The notes beneath the pieces were generated by a model. It did no database searches. It was given only the letters and a program-made list of their open reading frames with translations, and was not told where the DNA came from. The position numbers and the translations under genes are program-made. This document shows, one piece after another, positions 9,605 to 22,505 of a stretch of DNA of 64,000 bases; the first letter of the stretch is position 1; each line of letters starts with the position of its first letter. Source of the DNA: Atriophallophorus winterbourni (lineage: Eukaryota; Platyhelminthes; Trematoda; Plagiorchiida; Microphallidae); contig JACCGJ010002821.1 in NCBI GenBank assembly GCA_013407085.1, positions 1-64,000 of the forward strand, in the 5' to 3' direction.

Positions 9605-12148
9605 TCATTCGTGTGCAGCAGTTAGACGAAGAAACATCCGTTCATTGAATTCCTGATTTCCTTCAGGGGTTCTTTGAGTTAAACAAATATATCCACCAAG
9701 AAATTCAGCGATAGTTTTACAGTTTGCACACAGGGGACGAAATAATATCCGTTCATTACGGAAGTCAAGTGATATTCTGCCAGCTTCCCAGTTGACATCC
9801 CAAGATTTTAGCTCCGAAAAACTCCATGCACGAAGTATATCACCAGTGTGTGCGGAGACGATTTCAAAACCACTGGGATGTATAGCAATCAGATCATCAG
9901 TCGGAACACTAAAAAGGCCTCCGCTCGTATTTGGTATTTTCGCTGAATTGATATTTCGCTCGAAAGATACGGTAAAGTAACTTCTGCCGAAACCATTGAG
10001 TCTTTGCCATGCCTGAATATACTTATATTTCGCTTCCACGGAAGGTAGATCCCTCAAATTTGCTTGAGCCTCTGCGATACGCTGGCGAAGATGTTGCTTC
10101 GACCGTGCCTTTCGAATAATTCGTTCGGAACAGAAATCCGCAAGTTCACTTAGAGGTTTTAAAGAATAGTCTTTCGAATTGATTTGCATAGAGACACCGG
10201 GTACTTGGAGACGGAGCATTTCCCAAATAGCATTCAACTCACGCTCATATGCTACACGACTAGCTAACGTTTTCCCTTTTGAAGTTAGACGGCATGCAGC
10301 AAACCAACGAGTATATTGTTCAGCCGTATCAAAACGAAGAAATATTTCATCCCGAGTGGATTCCCGCGTGAGTACCTCACCAGAGCCACTTCTCGCGTCT
10401 GTGTTGATTATTTTTTTACAAGATTCCGTAAGAACATTCAACTTCAAAATATATTTGTTCGCCGCCGCATTGACCTGCGGAGACACTGAGCAATCTCGCA
10501 AATTGTAGACAAACAAAGGACAATTTAGCTCAGTTTCACTTTTGAACAAATAGAGCATCGTTTCTCGAATAACAACCCAATAAACTTTGTACCGTCGAAT
10601 TAAAAGATTTTGGTCCTTTAGAACACGTAAGCTATCTTGAAGGGTGGGTATTTCAGAAGTATCAGAAATGTCAAAACCACGAGGGCTCGTATGTCCGATT
10701 ACGTTACTATCAACAGATAAAGGGGAATTGTGTTGGAATGAACGCGTTGCCGATCCTGGCTCGTTGGCAACCCCACAAGATTGTTCAAGACCAGCCAGTA
10801 GTTCATCAACTTCATCAACGTTAGTTCCATAATCGCTACTGGTGAAATGTGAATTGCCGTCTATTAGGCTGGTATTCGAAAGAGGTGAATTGGTGCTTGG
10901 TAAACGCAATAATGATGAACGGTCACCAATTCCTCTGACTGGCGTTCCCGAAGTCATATATTGGCGCTGGATGGGGTCAGGGCAAGGTCGGTGCCCCGCA
11001 ATTCGTGAAGTGCCCAGAGTAGAAGAATAATTGTAACTGGAAGGATCGATGGAGCCGTCGTGTTGTGTACTGTGTAACTGTGCTTGGAGCTGATAGGCTG
11101 CAAAAACCACCATTTCATCTTCAGTGCAATCTACTGCTCCCGATAAAAGTGACCACCGTGCTTGCTGAAACAATTGATGTATGCGGATTTCATCATATTT
11201 CAGATTCAAATCATAAAAGTTAAAATATTTGAAGCATAAATACAAGGTTGGTGGGGATTCATTAAGTCCGTTACACCGAGGAGGTTCTATGCCATGTTCC
11301 ATTAATGAACGGGAGGAATCAAGCCAACAGCTGTTAAGTCGAGCCTTTTGAACAAGATTATTCGGGCGAAGTAACCATTCACCGATGAAAACAGCCTTGG
11401 CGGAACGACTCGAAAGACAGTCTGTATAATAACTGCTGCCATCGGATAGATCTAAAGATTGTTCGGAACGTAACCGCATCATCGTTCCAGCACTAGAGCG
11501 TAAAGTTTCATAAGGACTGATATTGGCGCTTTTTGAGGTAGTTAAGTGTTTTTGCTGAGTCCTGCTCAATGTTGCAGCTTCGGAGTGAGAATGGGGACTG
11601 GTTACGTTTGACCGCCGAAGACCATGACGTAGGACAGGTAAAGCGATGTTCGATTTTAAATGCTCCCGTGTGACCGGAAACATAAGTGATAATTCCTCTG
11701 GATGACGAATGTTAAGTTGCTTGCAAATACCTGATACCACGTTGCAGACACGAGATGAATAATTCACACGGAGTACAATCGGTATAAGCGACGGTAAAAT
11801 GACTTGTAAACTTCCATGCATCCGCCGAAACTGTAGTTTAGCATCTGACTGTATTCCATATTGATCCAATGTTGTTCTGTGATGTAAAAGCCACATATTG
11901 CGATCTGACCACCAAATCGCATGATCTGACCAACTTTGGGGAATATTGATGTTTTCCACAATACGGTGCATAAGACCACCCAGTGTCAAATCACCCAAAA
12001 CACGTACGTTCACAACCTGATATAGATCCTCCACAGTTACTGATAACTCCCATGATCCGTCAATGTAATTCCCGTCAACGACAAGTCCGTTGGATTTGGG
12101 AAATTGGTCCATCGAATGCCCATTTGTCAAGCGCTCATTACAAAGCAT
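9605..12148 (-). CDS. kindlin / fermitin family protein, single exon, 847 aa
   Basis: Kindlins are cytoplasmic adaptors that bind integrin beta tails and work with talin in integrin activation and cell-matrix adhesion. The frame is open without introns. F0 is at about residues 28-108, with DGSWELSV, a WSDHAIWW block and TLDQYGIQSDAKL. F1 follows with NIRHPEELSL and a long disordered loop. F2 contains WLDSSRSLME, FYDLN and CTEDEM. A PH domain at about 500-625 is inserted in F2, and F3 ends the protein. An S/T/N-rich insert at about 360-500 makes it longer than the usual ~670-720 residues. The vertebrate F3 integrin-contact pair QW is SW here (782-783). The start is the first in-frame ATG. The frame extends 11 codons upstream to a TTG after a stop at 12197-12199, so an upstream coding exon is possible but not needed. 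Confidence 0.94.
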   Translation of the reverse strand: MLCNERLTNGHSMDQFPKSNGLVVDGNYIDGSWELSVTVEDLYQVVNVRVLGDLTLGGLMHRIVENINIPQSWSDHAIWWSDRNMWLLHHRTTLDQYGIQSDAKLQFRRMHGSLQVILPSLIPIVLRVNYSSRVCNVVSGICKQLNIRHPEELSLMFPVTREHLKSNIALPVLRHGLRRSNVTSPHSHSEAATLSRTQQKHLTTSKSANISPYETLRSSAGTMMRLRSEQSLDLSDGSSYYTDCLSSRSAKAVFIGEWLLRPNNLVQKARLNSCWLDSSRSLMEHGIEPPRCNGLNESPPTLYLCFKYFNFYDLNLKYDEIRIHQLFQQARWSLLSGAVDCTEDEMVVFAAYQLQAQLHSTQHDGSIDPSSYNYSSTLGTSRIAGHRPCPDPIQRQYMTSGTPVRGIGDRSSLLRLPSTNSPLSNTSLIDGNSHFTSSDYGTNVDEVDELLAGLEQSCGVANEPGSATRSFQHNSPLSVDSNVIGHTSPRGFDISDTSEIPTLQDSLRVLKDQNLLIRRYKVYWVVIRETMLYLFKSETELNCPLFVYNLRDCSVSPQVNAAANKYILKLNVLTESCKKIINTDARSGSGEVLTRESTRDEIFLRFDTAEQYTRWFAACRLTSKGKTLASRVAYERELNAIWEMLRLQVPGVSMQINSKDYSLKPLSELADFCSERIIRKARSKQHLRQRIAEAQANLRDLPSVEAKYKYIQAWQRLNGFGRSYFTVSFERNINSAKIPNTSGGLFSVPTDDLIAIHPSGFEIVSAHTGDILRAWSFSELKSWDVNWEAGRISLDFRNERILFRPLCANCKTIAEFLGGYICLTQRTPEGNQEFNERMFLRLTAAHE

Positions 12149-12470
12149 TTTTCTCTGTATTAACGGCACTCCTGGCTTCAACGCGCATACAGACTGCTAT
12201 CACCTACAAGGATAGGCTCGAGCACACGGCAAACTGACACCAGACAGCATGCACAGGTACAGGAATCACTTCAAACAAATATGTAATTCTGATTGGTTAA
12301 TTGATCCATCGTAGCTGTTTGTCTATCGATCATAAATGTACATCACATGACGCGTATCTGGTTAACGCCCGCATGCACCCTGGCCAATCGCAACACACTG
12401 TGCAGCCCACGTGCTCTGCTGAACCGCTTTCGTGTGCGGTGGGGGCAGATCATGCTACCTAATTTAGAGA
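12149..12470 (-). promoter_or_regulatory. possible kindlin 5' UTR and promoter region
   Basis: Lies immediately upstream of the kindlin ATG. The minus strand has a CCAAT motif near 12290, and a second CCAAT lies on the plus strand near 12384. A CACGTG E-box is near 12409, and 12365-12455 is richer in G+C than its surroundings. No TATA box at a convincing distance. This is weak evidence from short motifs. Confidence 0.3.
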
Positions 12471-13565
12471 TCAAAATCGGCAATATTCGTTAATAAATGG
12501 TGGTCGTTTGGGAGTAGCCAAATAGTAGCGAGTCAAATTAAGTGCATCAACTATGAAAACGGGTAGCAGGTATCTACGACGGTTCATCGTAAATTATTTG
12601 TCTTTCCAAGGTGGTCAATAAATAAAAGGAGTTCGAGACGTAATGGTTTCCTATTAAATTTTTAAAATGGTAATTATATAAATAATAAAAACATTGGTCA
12701 ATATTAAGCTTGGATTGTTTGACGCCGCATTACGGTTAACTCGTCTATGATAAATAACGAATACTTTACTGAAAATGGCTGCTTATACTATCGCAACAAC
12801 GGAAGTCCACGCGTGGGTATAAAGCGCCAAATATCTAAGTTGCGTGGATGATGCAAAAGTCCATTAGACCTATTTTGCTTCATAAGACAGACCAGCATTA
12901 TCGAATGACCTGAAGATAAACGGAGGATGAGCCTTACATGGCTTATTCCCAGATATGTACAGCTGAAATTAATAATATAATGTGGTAAATAGAAAATTAT
13001 GATATCTCTTGAATCTGTCTGTTTGGAAAAATGCGCGTTAGATTGATGATAAAAACGGTCAGCGATTATACCCTCAAATTATCATGATATTAACTATTTT
13101 ATCCACTTGAATTTATCAATACTGATCGAATAAAAGCAGTATTTAATTTCCCAGCTCTCAAATTTCATCGAATCAAATCACAAGTTGAGTATGATGGTTG
13201 TCAAATTTTGGCTTATCGTGCTCTCTTCAGCTGATTTGGATGAAATGCATGAGACTTAGTTCTCGACTCGCATAAATGGAAATGGTTTGTAATAATTTGA
13301 CAACAATTCAAAGCTATAAAAGGTTGACCAGATTTCAATTTTTTGCTTCATGTTACGATGAGAGTGATTTAAGGTTTTCATCCTCGTCGGTGTAATCAAA
13401 CGCATCAGCATTAGTGAAATTTCTGTCCCACATCACATTGGCAATTGATCCAACAAGAAGATTTTTCGAGTCTTACATTCGTAAACAAATTATTCGCACG
13501 GGCGTATACTATTGAAGTCACATTGTACTTCTATATCTGGGTCCCTGAAGTATGGTTGAATGATA
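12471..13565. other. unassigned AT-rich intergenic stretch
   Basis: No frame, repeat or RNA gene recognised. Confidence 0.5.
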
Positions 13566-13569
13566 AGTA

Positions 13570-16400
13570 TATAAATTCAATTCAACGTTAATGGTCTAAA
13601 AAGCACATAGCTTTACAAAAACCACAGAATAATATGGGGCCTACGAATAATATAACAAGCAAAAACGGGATTTGGTTTATTACGGAGCAGTTCAAGAATC
13701 AGGCAAAAATCCAAAGGGCAGAAATTGTTTTCGATGGGTGGGATGACAACTGTCGATGCATGGGGTCAAGATGTATAGCTTTCTTCGATGCACGGGTTAA
13801 ATGTCAAAAAGGCATCAAAACTGCTCTTGAACATCTGTTGATTTGGCGACTTTACAACATCATCGAATAGATTGTTCCAAGTTAAAGAAACTCGCACGGC
13901 AAAAATGTCGTCAACATTTGAGTCGCGAGTGAGGGACAGTTAGAGTCACTGTTTGAGCTCTTATTTTATGCGAGCCCCGTAGATTTAATAGGCATTGTAG
14001 AGGGTGGTTTGTGGTATTCAATATATTGTAGACCAAAATCAAATCCTCGTGGTGACGATGACGTGGATAATCGAATAATGTCAGGGTTTTGATTCGCTCA
14101 TTGTATGGTTTCCGACTGAGTCCGGCGACATGTTTGGTAGCTCGATGGCATATTCTTTGCAAAGTCGCAACACCCTTTTTAAGCCGCGGTGGCCATGCTA
14201 TAACTGCATATTCCATCTTGGGACTCATGTACGTATTTTTAATGTAGGGAATCGTCTGTTTTGAGAATCGTCTGTTTTGTTTTTGAATTCGCTTCAGGAG
14301 TTACATTTTCTGTGATGTTCTGCGATAGACGGAGTTGAAGTGACTCGACATCCCTTGGTGTTGCTTATTAACACACCCAAGTCCTTTTGTTCCATTATCC
14401 ACGAGAGGCTGATGGTACCAAGAAAATATTGGAACTCCAGATATTTTCCAAGGTTTAACATGTGACACTTTTGGAATTTGAAAAATTGGTGATTTTTTAG
14501 CGACCAAACGTGGAGGTTGCCCAGATCCTTCCCTAGCAGTTCACAGTCTTCCGGCTTATTTATCCTCGATCAGACTTTATATTGTCCGCCAACAGTACGA
14601 CAGCCGGTATGTCATTGGCATAAATTGCGAAGAGGGTTGGACCGAGGATAGATCCCTGAGGCACTCCATTTGTCCCGGCTACGGACTTCGATAAAGCACC
14701 GTCCACAGAGACTTGAACAACCCAATCAGTCAGGTAATTTTCTAACCAGGCTAAGAGTCTGCCAGTGATGCCACGAGGTTCCAGCTGCTGCAAGAGAATA
14801 CTGTGGTTTACGCGGTCAAATGCTTTCGACATATCGAGGTAACATACATTGATGCTATTCCCAAAATCTACTGCTCAAGTCTAATCGTCAAGGGTAAGGA
14901 GAAGGTTAATAAGACAGAAGTGTACCTTTCTAAACCGTTTTGTGCTCCTGAAAATACCCTATTTTTCTCAAGGTATTTGCTCCGTTTGTTCGCATGAACC
15001 TTCCGAGCACCTTGGAGACGGAGGAAAACATGGTAACAGGCCTGTAATTTGCGGGCTCTGAACGCGCCTCGCCTTTGAAAATCGGGGAGGTTATACCGGA
15101 TTTCCATTCAACGATAGTAGAGTTCCCAGCACCTCTTTTGTTGTAATGGTTTTTGTGACCAATTTTACAGGATGCGTTAGTCTTGGATCCAGTTGTATAT
15201 CCATGCTTTCATTCGAACAAAAACTGTAGCATCATAATTTACAAGAACATCCGCGGTGTCAGCTGCATTTGTGGTCATTAGAGAGCGTCCGTAGGGCCGC
15301 AGTTCCTGGTTTCACCGAATAATTTTCGTTCAAAATCTGGTAAAGGAGCTTTGGAATTCGCTCCATTTTAGACAATATATCAGCTTGATACGGTATTTTG
15401 TCTTCAGCAATAAGTTTAGTAACATGGTTTCTAAGTATTAGAAAGGTCTCTCATTGGTTTCGGCGATTAACCCTCGATGGTTTCTCCAAGCCATATTTCG
15501 CATTTTAATCCATTTCCGAGTGCGACTGCGGATTTTTAATCTGAATGTATTTCCACACTGTTTAGGTTAGGTGCTGAGTTAGAGTTGATTTCCCGGTTAG
15601 GCTTGGTCAAAATGATAGACCACTGCTCTTTTATTCCGATGCCTTCCATTTTCCAAGCGCTAATGAAACTTAGCGCATTTGATAATTAAGATAATCTGGT
15701 AATTTTTGTTTTATCACTTGTTCGCTCTGCTTGACAGAGGTAGTCGAAATACAAGAACAAATGGTCGCTCAAACTTATCGGAAAATCGTATGTAATGTTA
15801 TCGATGGAATCTTCTTCAGTTCTCAAGATAAGAACGTGCATTGAAGGCATATCTGTCCTTCTGTATCTTATTCACATTATCATAAAATGGAATTTCTTAA
15901 AGAGATGTTATAATATGGCAGAAGCGGAGGTCTGTTAGTTTTCAGTAGGTTAGACAGATTAAAGTCTCCCCTGATCAAGATTCTGGTATGATATCTCGAG
16001 GCAATCAAGGGTAGCTTGTCGAGTAGAGTCGTATTACACAGTTCCGGACCTGCTGGTGGACGATAAATTGCCTGTAGTCGTTGTTAACAAGCACCATAGC
16101 GTGTCCTGAAGCACCAAGTCGGAATCCGCGAGTTCTCTGCATTTGATTCTCTGATAATAATGGGGTGTCACACCTCCTCCACGTGATTCATGGTCTCGGC
16201 GGAGCAGAGACTTGCCACCAATCACTAACTCACAATCGTGGATTTCAGGGTTAAGCCAAGTTTCGGTAATGACAATTAACTCGGGTAAAAAAATAAAGTG
16301 AATTCGTTTAACACAGAATTGTTGAAAATAGCCGATTGTGTTAATATTTCCTATCGTTTCTCTCATATTTGCATGCAACGAATTACTTGACTTGGTAAAA
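13570..16400 (-). mobile_element. degraded CR1-like LINE copy (endonuclease + reverse transcriptase)
   Basis: Read on the minus strand. The endonuclease starts near 16380 with a VITETWLNP motif and a RRDHESRGGGV block. It continues with RGDFNLSNL near 15960 and LSDHLF near 15750, so its catalytic motifs survive. The reverse transcriptase follows with MSKAFDRVNHS at about 14830 and GVPQGSILGP near 14650. Its FADD box has become LADN near 14590. A C-terminal piece (RICHRATKHVAG) lies at 13911-14228. Many frameshifts and stops make it a pseudogene. The 3' end shares TTAATGGTCTAAAAAGC and an ATTCA-type tail with CR1-A at 25 kb, so it is an older relative of that element. No ORF1 was found upstream. 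Confidence 0.85.
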
Positions 16401-18055
16401 TGATATTTAACCTCTTAACAAAAGTCTATTCTAATCTTAGATGCGTTATAATAATTATTGGATTTGGCTTTGTTTGTAGCCAATATAATCTGTGAGTTGA
16501 TTTCAAATTACATTCGTCCCCATATCGAATACTCCATAGAAACATGGTATCCCTAATGGTAAAAGGATATTCATCCGTTGAAACATCCACAGCGCTGAAC
16601 GATAAAGCTTGTCCTTGGACTTCTTAATTATCCCTAGGACACATGCTTCAGAAATTTAAACCTACACACGACAACGAGAAGCATTAATTTTCATTTTGTA
16701 TAATAATTACTAAAAAACCTAAGCATGCAGATATTTGTTATAACTTTCTCATAAAACGCAACGTCGCGTTTGCCCCGTTTAGCAGCCTAGCAGGTTAAAC
16801 TGACCCAAATACGTACTTTCTGTGTGTACGGTACAATTGTGAACAGTTTGCCTACTATCTGATACTATCTGGTACTATCTGATACAGTCGGTGTCTTTAA
16901 ATATTACTTGATACCCTCATTGAGGGGTATGCTCTGCACTTGATAATGACCCGCATGATAATTCTTTACCATCCAACCCTATCTACATTTCCGTGGGCTT
17001 TGTAAAGCAGAGCTTTTTTACCTACCTATCATCCATGAATAAATCTAATAATTAGCGGTCAAACCCAATTAAGCTAAGTGCCAACCGTTCTTAGATATCG
17101 AATGTTTTAATCACGCGGCCTAAGTCCAGGCATTGTGATATCTAAATCCACTGTAACCACGCTTCGGAATATATACATATGGATTTTATTTCATTTCAAT
17201 CGAAAAGAATTGTGACAACCGTACAAATGTCCCCGCAGCAAACAACCTTTCCGATCTTTGGCTATTTTCGAGGAAAATTGTACACACGAATCCTAAGATA
17301 GAATGTGCATGTGACATTAGGCGCCCTGATGGTGGGTGAATCACCGTTTCGCTGGACTGTGTACTGAATGATGTCCACCATGTATTCGGCGCAACTGTCT
17401 CGGTCATGGGTTAGTGCCACTGTGGTAACCGCAAAATTATTGCACACAAATAATGATTGTTTTGTGATAAAAAAAGCTGAGACTAGTCAATCTGTGTCAA
17501 GACAATAAACAGCTGGTAACCCTTGAGGCAGGCGTATTATTCAAATAGGTCCAACATGTGATCTACTTGTCGCAAAAGATCAGGTTTCAATTAACCTTGA
17601 AATCTAACGAATTGCAAAACTACAGGCTTAGCGATTTTGTTCAAACCGCTAAGGAATATTGTTTCATCTTCTGAAGTTGCGATCAAATACGCCTGCCTGT
17701 TAGATAAACAACTTTTCGTGTTTCGCAATCTGGCTTAAATAAACTAGATACAATTGGCAATAGATGTCTCGCAACGCGGGCGCATTCGAAACGTGGTGTG
17801 TGCGTAGTGAAGGCTAAGAGACCACTATCGATCCGATGATATTGATCGAAATGGTGCAGCATTTTGATGCTAGCCAGCTGCTATAGTGAACAATGTAAGA
17901 TCGGTCAGACGTGTCTGAACACGCTAAACACGTTAACAAGTGGTATTCAAGTGACACTTGTTTGAGGATTCGAGGATTCAAGGATTTATGGTAAAATGGT
18001 GATACTTTACAACACCACATGTTTACGGTATGAATGAAAATGTGAAAAAAATAAT
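16401..18055. other. unassigned stretch
   Basis: No gene supported. The minus-strand frame at 17262-17447 has natural-looking composition (HDRDSCAEYM, DIIQYTVQRN) and could be part of an unrecognised exon, but it has no clear splice sites. A short minisatellite sits at 16851-16882. Confidence 0.4.
16851..16882. repeat. 10-bp minisatellite
   Basis: Three units of the pattern ACTATCTGAT / ACTATCTGGT in direct tandem. Confidence 0.8.
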
Positions 18056-18056
18056 A

Positions 18057-18525
18057 GTATAAAAGGAATTGTTTTTTTGTTTTTTGTTGTTGTTGTATGT
18101 ATAAAAGGAATAGAGAATTTCAAATGTAAGGCTCACGAATGATGTTCTTTTTGCATATGTAAGTCTAATTTCGCTTTAAACATCGCCAGGCAAGGAGAGT
18201 CCACCACATGCTGTGCTAGGGAATTCCAAATAAATATAGCACGTACGGTGAAAAAATGGCGCCTACAATCAATACGGGAACTTGGCACGTAAAGGGACAA
18301 GGTGTGTCCGCGTGTCACTTTCCCATCACACGCATTTAGCAAGTGTTTTAATGGATGTCCTTCGGTAGATACAATTCTATAGGTGAGAATAATATCGCGT
18401 CGTATCCTCCTTCGGGTAAAGTCACATAGACCCAGACGTCGCAATCTTTCGGTGTACGGAACATTGCGAATATCCATTACTAACTTTGTTGCTCTGTGAT
18501 AGATTGTATCAAAGAATTTTGTAAA
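18057..18525 (-). mobile_element. CR1-like LINE fragment: RT C-terminal end
   Basis: The minus-strand frame at 18133-18477, extended upstream by YHRATKLV, matches the post-RT region of CR1 elements: YTERLRRLGL, FTRRRIRRDIILTY, GHPLKHLL, CRRHFF and IWNSLAQHVV, ending in a stop. It is 5'-truncated near 18525. The 3' flank carries two copies of GTATAAAAGGAAT, at 18057 and 18099, around a poly-T/GTT-rich stretch. These could be a tail or a target duplication. Confidence 0.75.
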
Positions 18526-18865
18526 AAAAAGGTTTCGGGTAACGTTGCTGAATTCACTATATACATTTGAAATAACTCATAAGCCACAGAACGAAGGAGG
18601 ATATTGAATTAAATGGATGGATTAGCGAATTGGACAACAGTCCGCCTATGATTTGGGAAAGCTCTTGAGTTCCGAAAAGCAGCAACAAAGTAGAAAATAC
18701 CACTCGACACGAAAGTACAACGAATTAATACTTTCAGAAGTGATAATGACGTCGATACACGAGGAATGTGCTTGTCGACTAGAACAGCGCTAAAATGCAT
18801 GTGCCTACGCACAGAAAGTGATGGCAAATTTTTCAACATGAACCGGTTGAGAACACAATACAAAA
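18526..18865. other. unassigned stretch between LINE fragments
   Basis: An 84-codon minus-strand frame shows no recognisable domain. Confidence 0.4.
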
Positions 18866-18869
18866 TTAC

Positions 18870-18965
18870 GGGATGTGCTAATTCACGACCTGCTGTTTGC
18901 TGACGATGCAGCCATTATTGCTCAATCCCAAGAACACCTAAGGTCCAAGGTTGTCACAGCCGCGG
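18870..18965 (+). mobile_element. reverse transcriptase fragment with intact FADD box
   Basis: The translation contains LLFADDAAIIAQSQEHL, the catalytic box and following helix of a non-LTR reverse transcriptase. This differs from the CR1 (LFADDIKLW) and RTE versions elsewhere in the window, so it comes from another LINE clade. Only this core is recognisable. Confidence 0.55.
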
Positions 18966-21469
18966 GTGGTAGTAAGCATGAGCTCCTACTATCCATAAAA
19001 TGCTCCCATGTGGCGTGCATTTCAAATAGCCCATGACAACCACGTCCAGCTCCTTGCCTGCACGAGTAACTTCTACAAGCCCGGCGGAACTGCTCTTACT
19101 GACAGGAGAAGGGGCGAAGTCGGGTGACTGGCGCCTCAAACCAGTTTGCTCCGAGTAAATGGAGCAACCCTTATATGGAAAGGAAAACGCTGATTACAAT
19201 CCTCCACTGCCTTAAACGATTGCGGGAAAGCTTTCTGGAGAAAACCCTGGGGGAAAAACCGGAGAGAAGTCCCCTAGGCAGATAACTGGTACACTGCGCT
19301 TTCTATCTGTCAACTGTCTGCTGACTTATAGGTTGCACTTGAGTATGCAAAGGCTAGAGAGGTGTATTCGAACACACGCTAAGTTGTGATAAGGACATCG
19401 CTTGTATACTATCCCCAAGAAACTTCATGAAGATGTCTCAAGATGTCCCAGCGGCTATGGTGAAAAGTCAGCAAAATGCGGTTATAAACATACGAAAGTA
19501 TTTTTATAGAGGATATTGGAATATAAGGATACTCCTGGATGTTGGTAATCAAGCAATTACGATGCGCTGTTCACTATGACTACCGCGTAGATGTTACATG
19601 TCTATTCGAGGTTCGCCTTCCTGGCCACCGATACATTCGATTAAGTTCCCAGGGGTCGATTGTACATATTTGCTACTCTACAGTTGGCAAGGAGATGGAT
19701 CTGACCAGCACCGAGTAACGATAGCTCCCAGTGATCATACAAAGCAATCACTCACGTCATGGACGCCTGTCTCCCCAAAATTGTATTGATCCGGCTGATG
19801 GGGCATCCTTTCAATATTACTGTCGTTTCGGTGTATGTCACAACGTTTTTTGTTGACCGAAATGCAAATGACGACTTTTATAACCAACTACAATTCGTAG
19901 TCAATAGAGTAACTTGAGACGACATATTGGTTATTTCCGGCGGCTGGAATGGACGTACTGGATCAGCAGACGCCACAACAAAACAAATATTGGGCAGATT
20001 TGACTTAAGGTAGTGCTGTGAGAACGTAGATCGATTAATTGGGTTTTCAGACAACAATCGCTTATGTGTTTGCAACATCAAATTCCAGCACTATAGGAAG
20101 TACTTGGTAACATGGTACTTGAATTATAAAAAAACAGAATCAGATCGATTACAACCTAATTCGCTCCATATGGATATCCTCCGTGCTGGACTGTACGCTC
20201 TATCGTGGAGCTGAAATAGGGAATACAGCATGCACTGATCACACTCTCGTTCGCGCAAAACTCCGACTTCGTCTGCGAAACCGCAAAAGGAAAACACCTA
20301 AGAAGCTCTTAAACTTGGTGGCCTTAGGAAACCCAGACAACATAAGAAGCTTTTAGCTGATATCATTGAGCCGTTGGATGGGAGTTGAACAATAGCGGTT
20401 CAGACTGGAGGCCGCTGCTCAGACTGCGGCATTGGAACACCTAGGCACCATCTCGCGCCACCGGTGGGACTGGATCTCTCACAACATCATAAAGCTCTCT
20501 TTCAAAGCAAAAGATGCTCGAATGCATGGTGCTTCTGATTACCACATCCTAAGGAGCGCTGATACACGATCCATCCGTAAGGATCGTCAGCTAAAGTGGA
20601 TGGAAACAGCATCTGCAATGGAAGCTGCTGCGAACACATGAGAATTTGGAAAACTGTTTCGCCTGATTCGCACCACATCTGTAAGCCTTAGATTTGGTAT
20701 GAAACTCAGAGATTCGTCCTGACAGCTGATCTCTGACCTCGATGATGAGATAGTTAGGAGGGTTGAGCATTTCGGTCAATTAGTGATCAGCCCGTCAGCT
20801 ACCAGTACAGTGGTCCGGCCCCAGTACAGAACTGCGGTTACCCATTAAACTGCGGTGCCTCATCAGAGTACGAGTTTTCAAGTGTCTTGCGACGAATGAA
20901 GAATGGAGGATCGCGAGACACGGATGGAATTTCCGTTGAAATTATCAAAGCTTGGGCTGGTGCATTATTATATCTACTGCACAAATGGCTTTGTTCTATC
21001 TGCAAGACGGAATTTTTTCATCAGATTGGGGTATGCCAATTATCCTACATTGACCTTAAAATGAGATAAATATGTGTACTCCAACTACCGCGGAATAAAC
21101 CTCATTGATAATGCAGCTAAGCTGTTTGCTACCTTAGTGCTAAACCGGTTCTCCGTCGAATGAAATCTGCGCACGGGATGAGAAGTGTAGACCAAATATT
21201 CACGTGATGCTGGATTCTGGGGCACCGTGCATAGTATCAACAGCAAAAGATAGCATGTTTCATCGATTTCTGCGCCACCTCTGACTCTATAGACCGTTGT
21301 TGTTTTCAATGGGACGTTATGCTATCGGATGGTGTTCCCTTGAAGCTGGTTAGTATAATTAGAGCCTATTACAAATCTAAGTGGGCTCGGGTTCGCGTCT
21401 ACGGTGAAGTCTTGCTAACTTAGCTTGACACGGGAATCATGCAAAGTTGCCCGTTATCCCTGGTTCAAG

Positions 21470-22505
21470 AATCAAGAATGAAGATTTTATGGTGATAAAA
21501 AGCTAATGCTTTACACGTACCATTGGATGACAACTATTGCAAAAAGAAAAATTTAATCAAAATCACATTGTTAATATTTTTCTGGGTTCATGTTGCTTCA
21601 ATACACCGGGCCAAATTCAGGGTTTTGTTTGACGTATGCATCCAATTTCGATTTGAAAACACCAATTGTCGTTGCATTCACAACATCTTGCGGTAGCGCA
21701 TTCCATAGAAAGCAGATACGCACAGAGAAGAAATAGCGACGACAATCAAGTCTTGAGTGCGGTATTTCGAGGCAACACGAGTGACTGCGTGTATTTCGAG
21801 GGGAGTTTACTTTTATTAGTTCGCTAAGCGGATGGTTTTCGATCCGCAGTATCTTGTAAGCCAGAATCAGGTCGATCCTCATTCGTCTTCGTGTAAAATC
21901 ACGCAAACCAAGGATGGCCATTCGCTCTTGATACGGGACCCGCTGCATCCCTTCAACTAACTTTGTAGCTTTGTGGTATATTCGATCCAGGATCTCGATG
22001 TCTTTACGCAACCACGGTGCCCAGGCTTGGGATCAAATAATCCATCGTTGGATGGATGTAAGTATTTAAAATACGAGGAATTGTTTTGGTGAGAACCGTC
22101 CGAAAATTCTTCTCAGGATTCCTAATATACCACATGCCCGATTAAACACTTTTCTACAATGCATATTCGGTTTCAGGTTATTAGTAATCCAAATTCCGAG
22201 GTCCTTTTCAGTGGTGGTCCAATTTAGGATATCGTGGCCTAGATGGTATGTATATTCGCAGTTACGGCCAAGCTGTAACATATGACATTTACGTAGGCTG
22301 AAGGGCATTTGATTCTCTAGAGACCAGCGATACAGAGCATCCAAGTCGTTTTGCAGCATTAAACAATCTTCATTAGAGCGGATTTGCTTCCATATTTTAA
22401 TCTCATCTGCAAAAAGAACGAACTTGCATCGCACTATTTCAGTTACATCATTTATATATAAGAGGAAAAGAATAGGTCCGAGCACTGAACCTTGAGTCAC
22501 CCCGC
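21470..22505 (-). mobile_element. CR1-like LINE (subfamily B), 5'-truncated, nested in the RTE
   Basis: Two minus-strand frames give the second half of the reverse transcriptase (22066-22500: TQGSVLGPILFLLYINDV, then LFADEIKIW) and the C-terminal region (21598-22011: DRIYHKATKLVEGM, RRYFFSV, FLWNALPQDVV). A frameshift separates them. The catalytic FADD is FADE, a conservative but normally inactivating change. It ends in a tail built on TTGATTC/TTCATTC units at about 21470-21495. The RTE frame stops at 21465 and resumes at about 22508, so this copy inserted into it in antisense. Confidence 0.85.

Noticed and set aside
12149..12181. Kindlin start at the TTG codon 11 codons upstream of the first ATG
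   Set aside because: A eukaryotic gene is expected to use ATG, and the conserved F0 domain begins well after the ATG at 12148.
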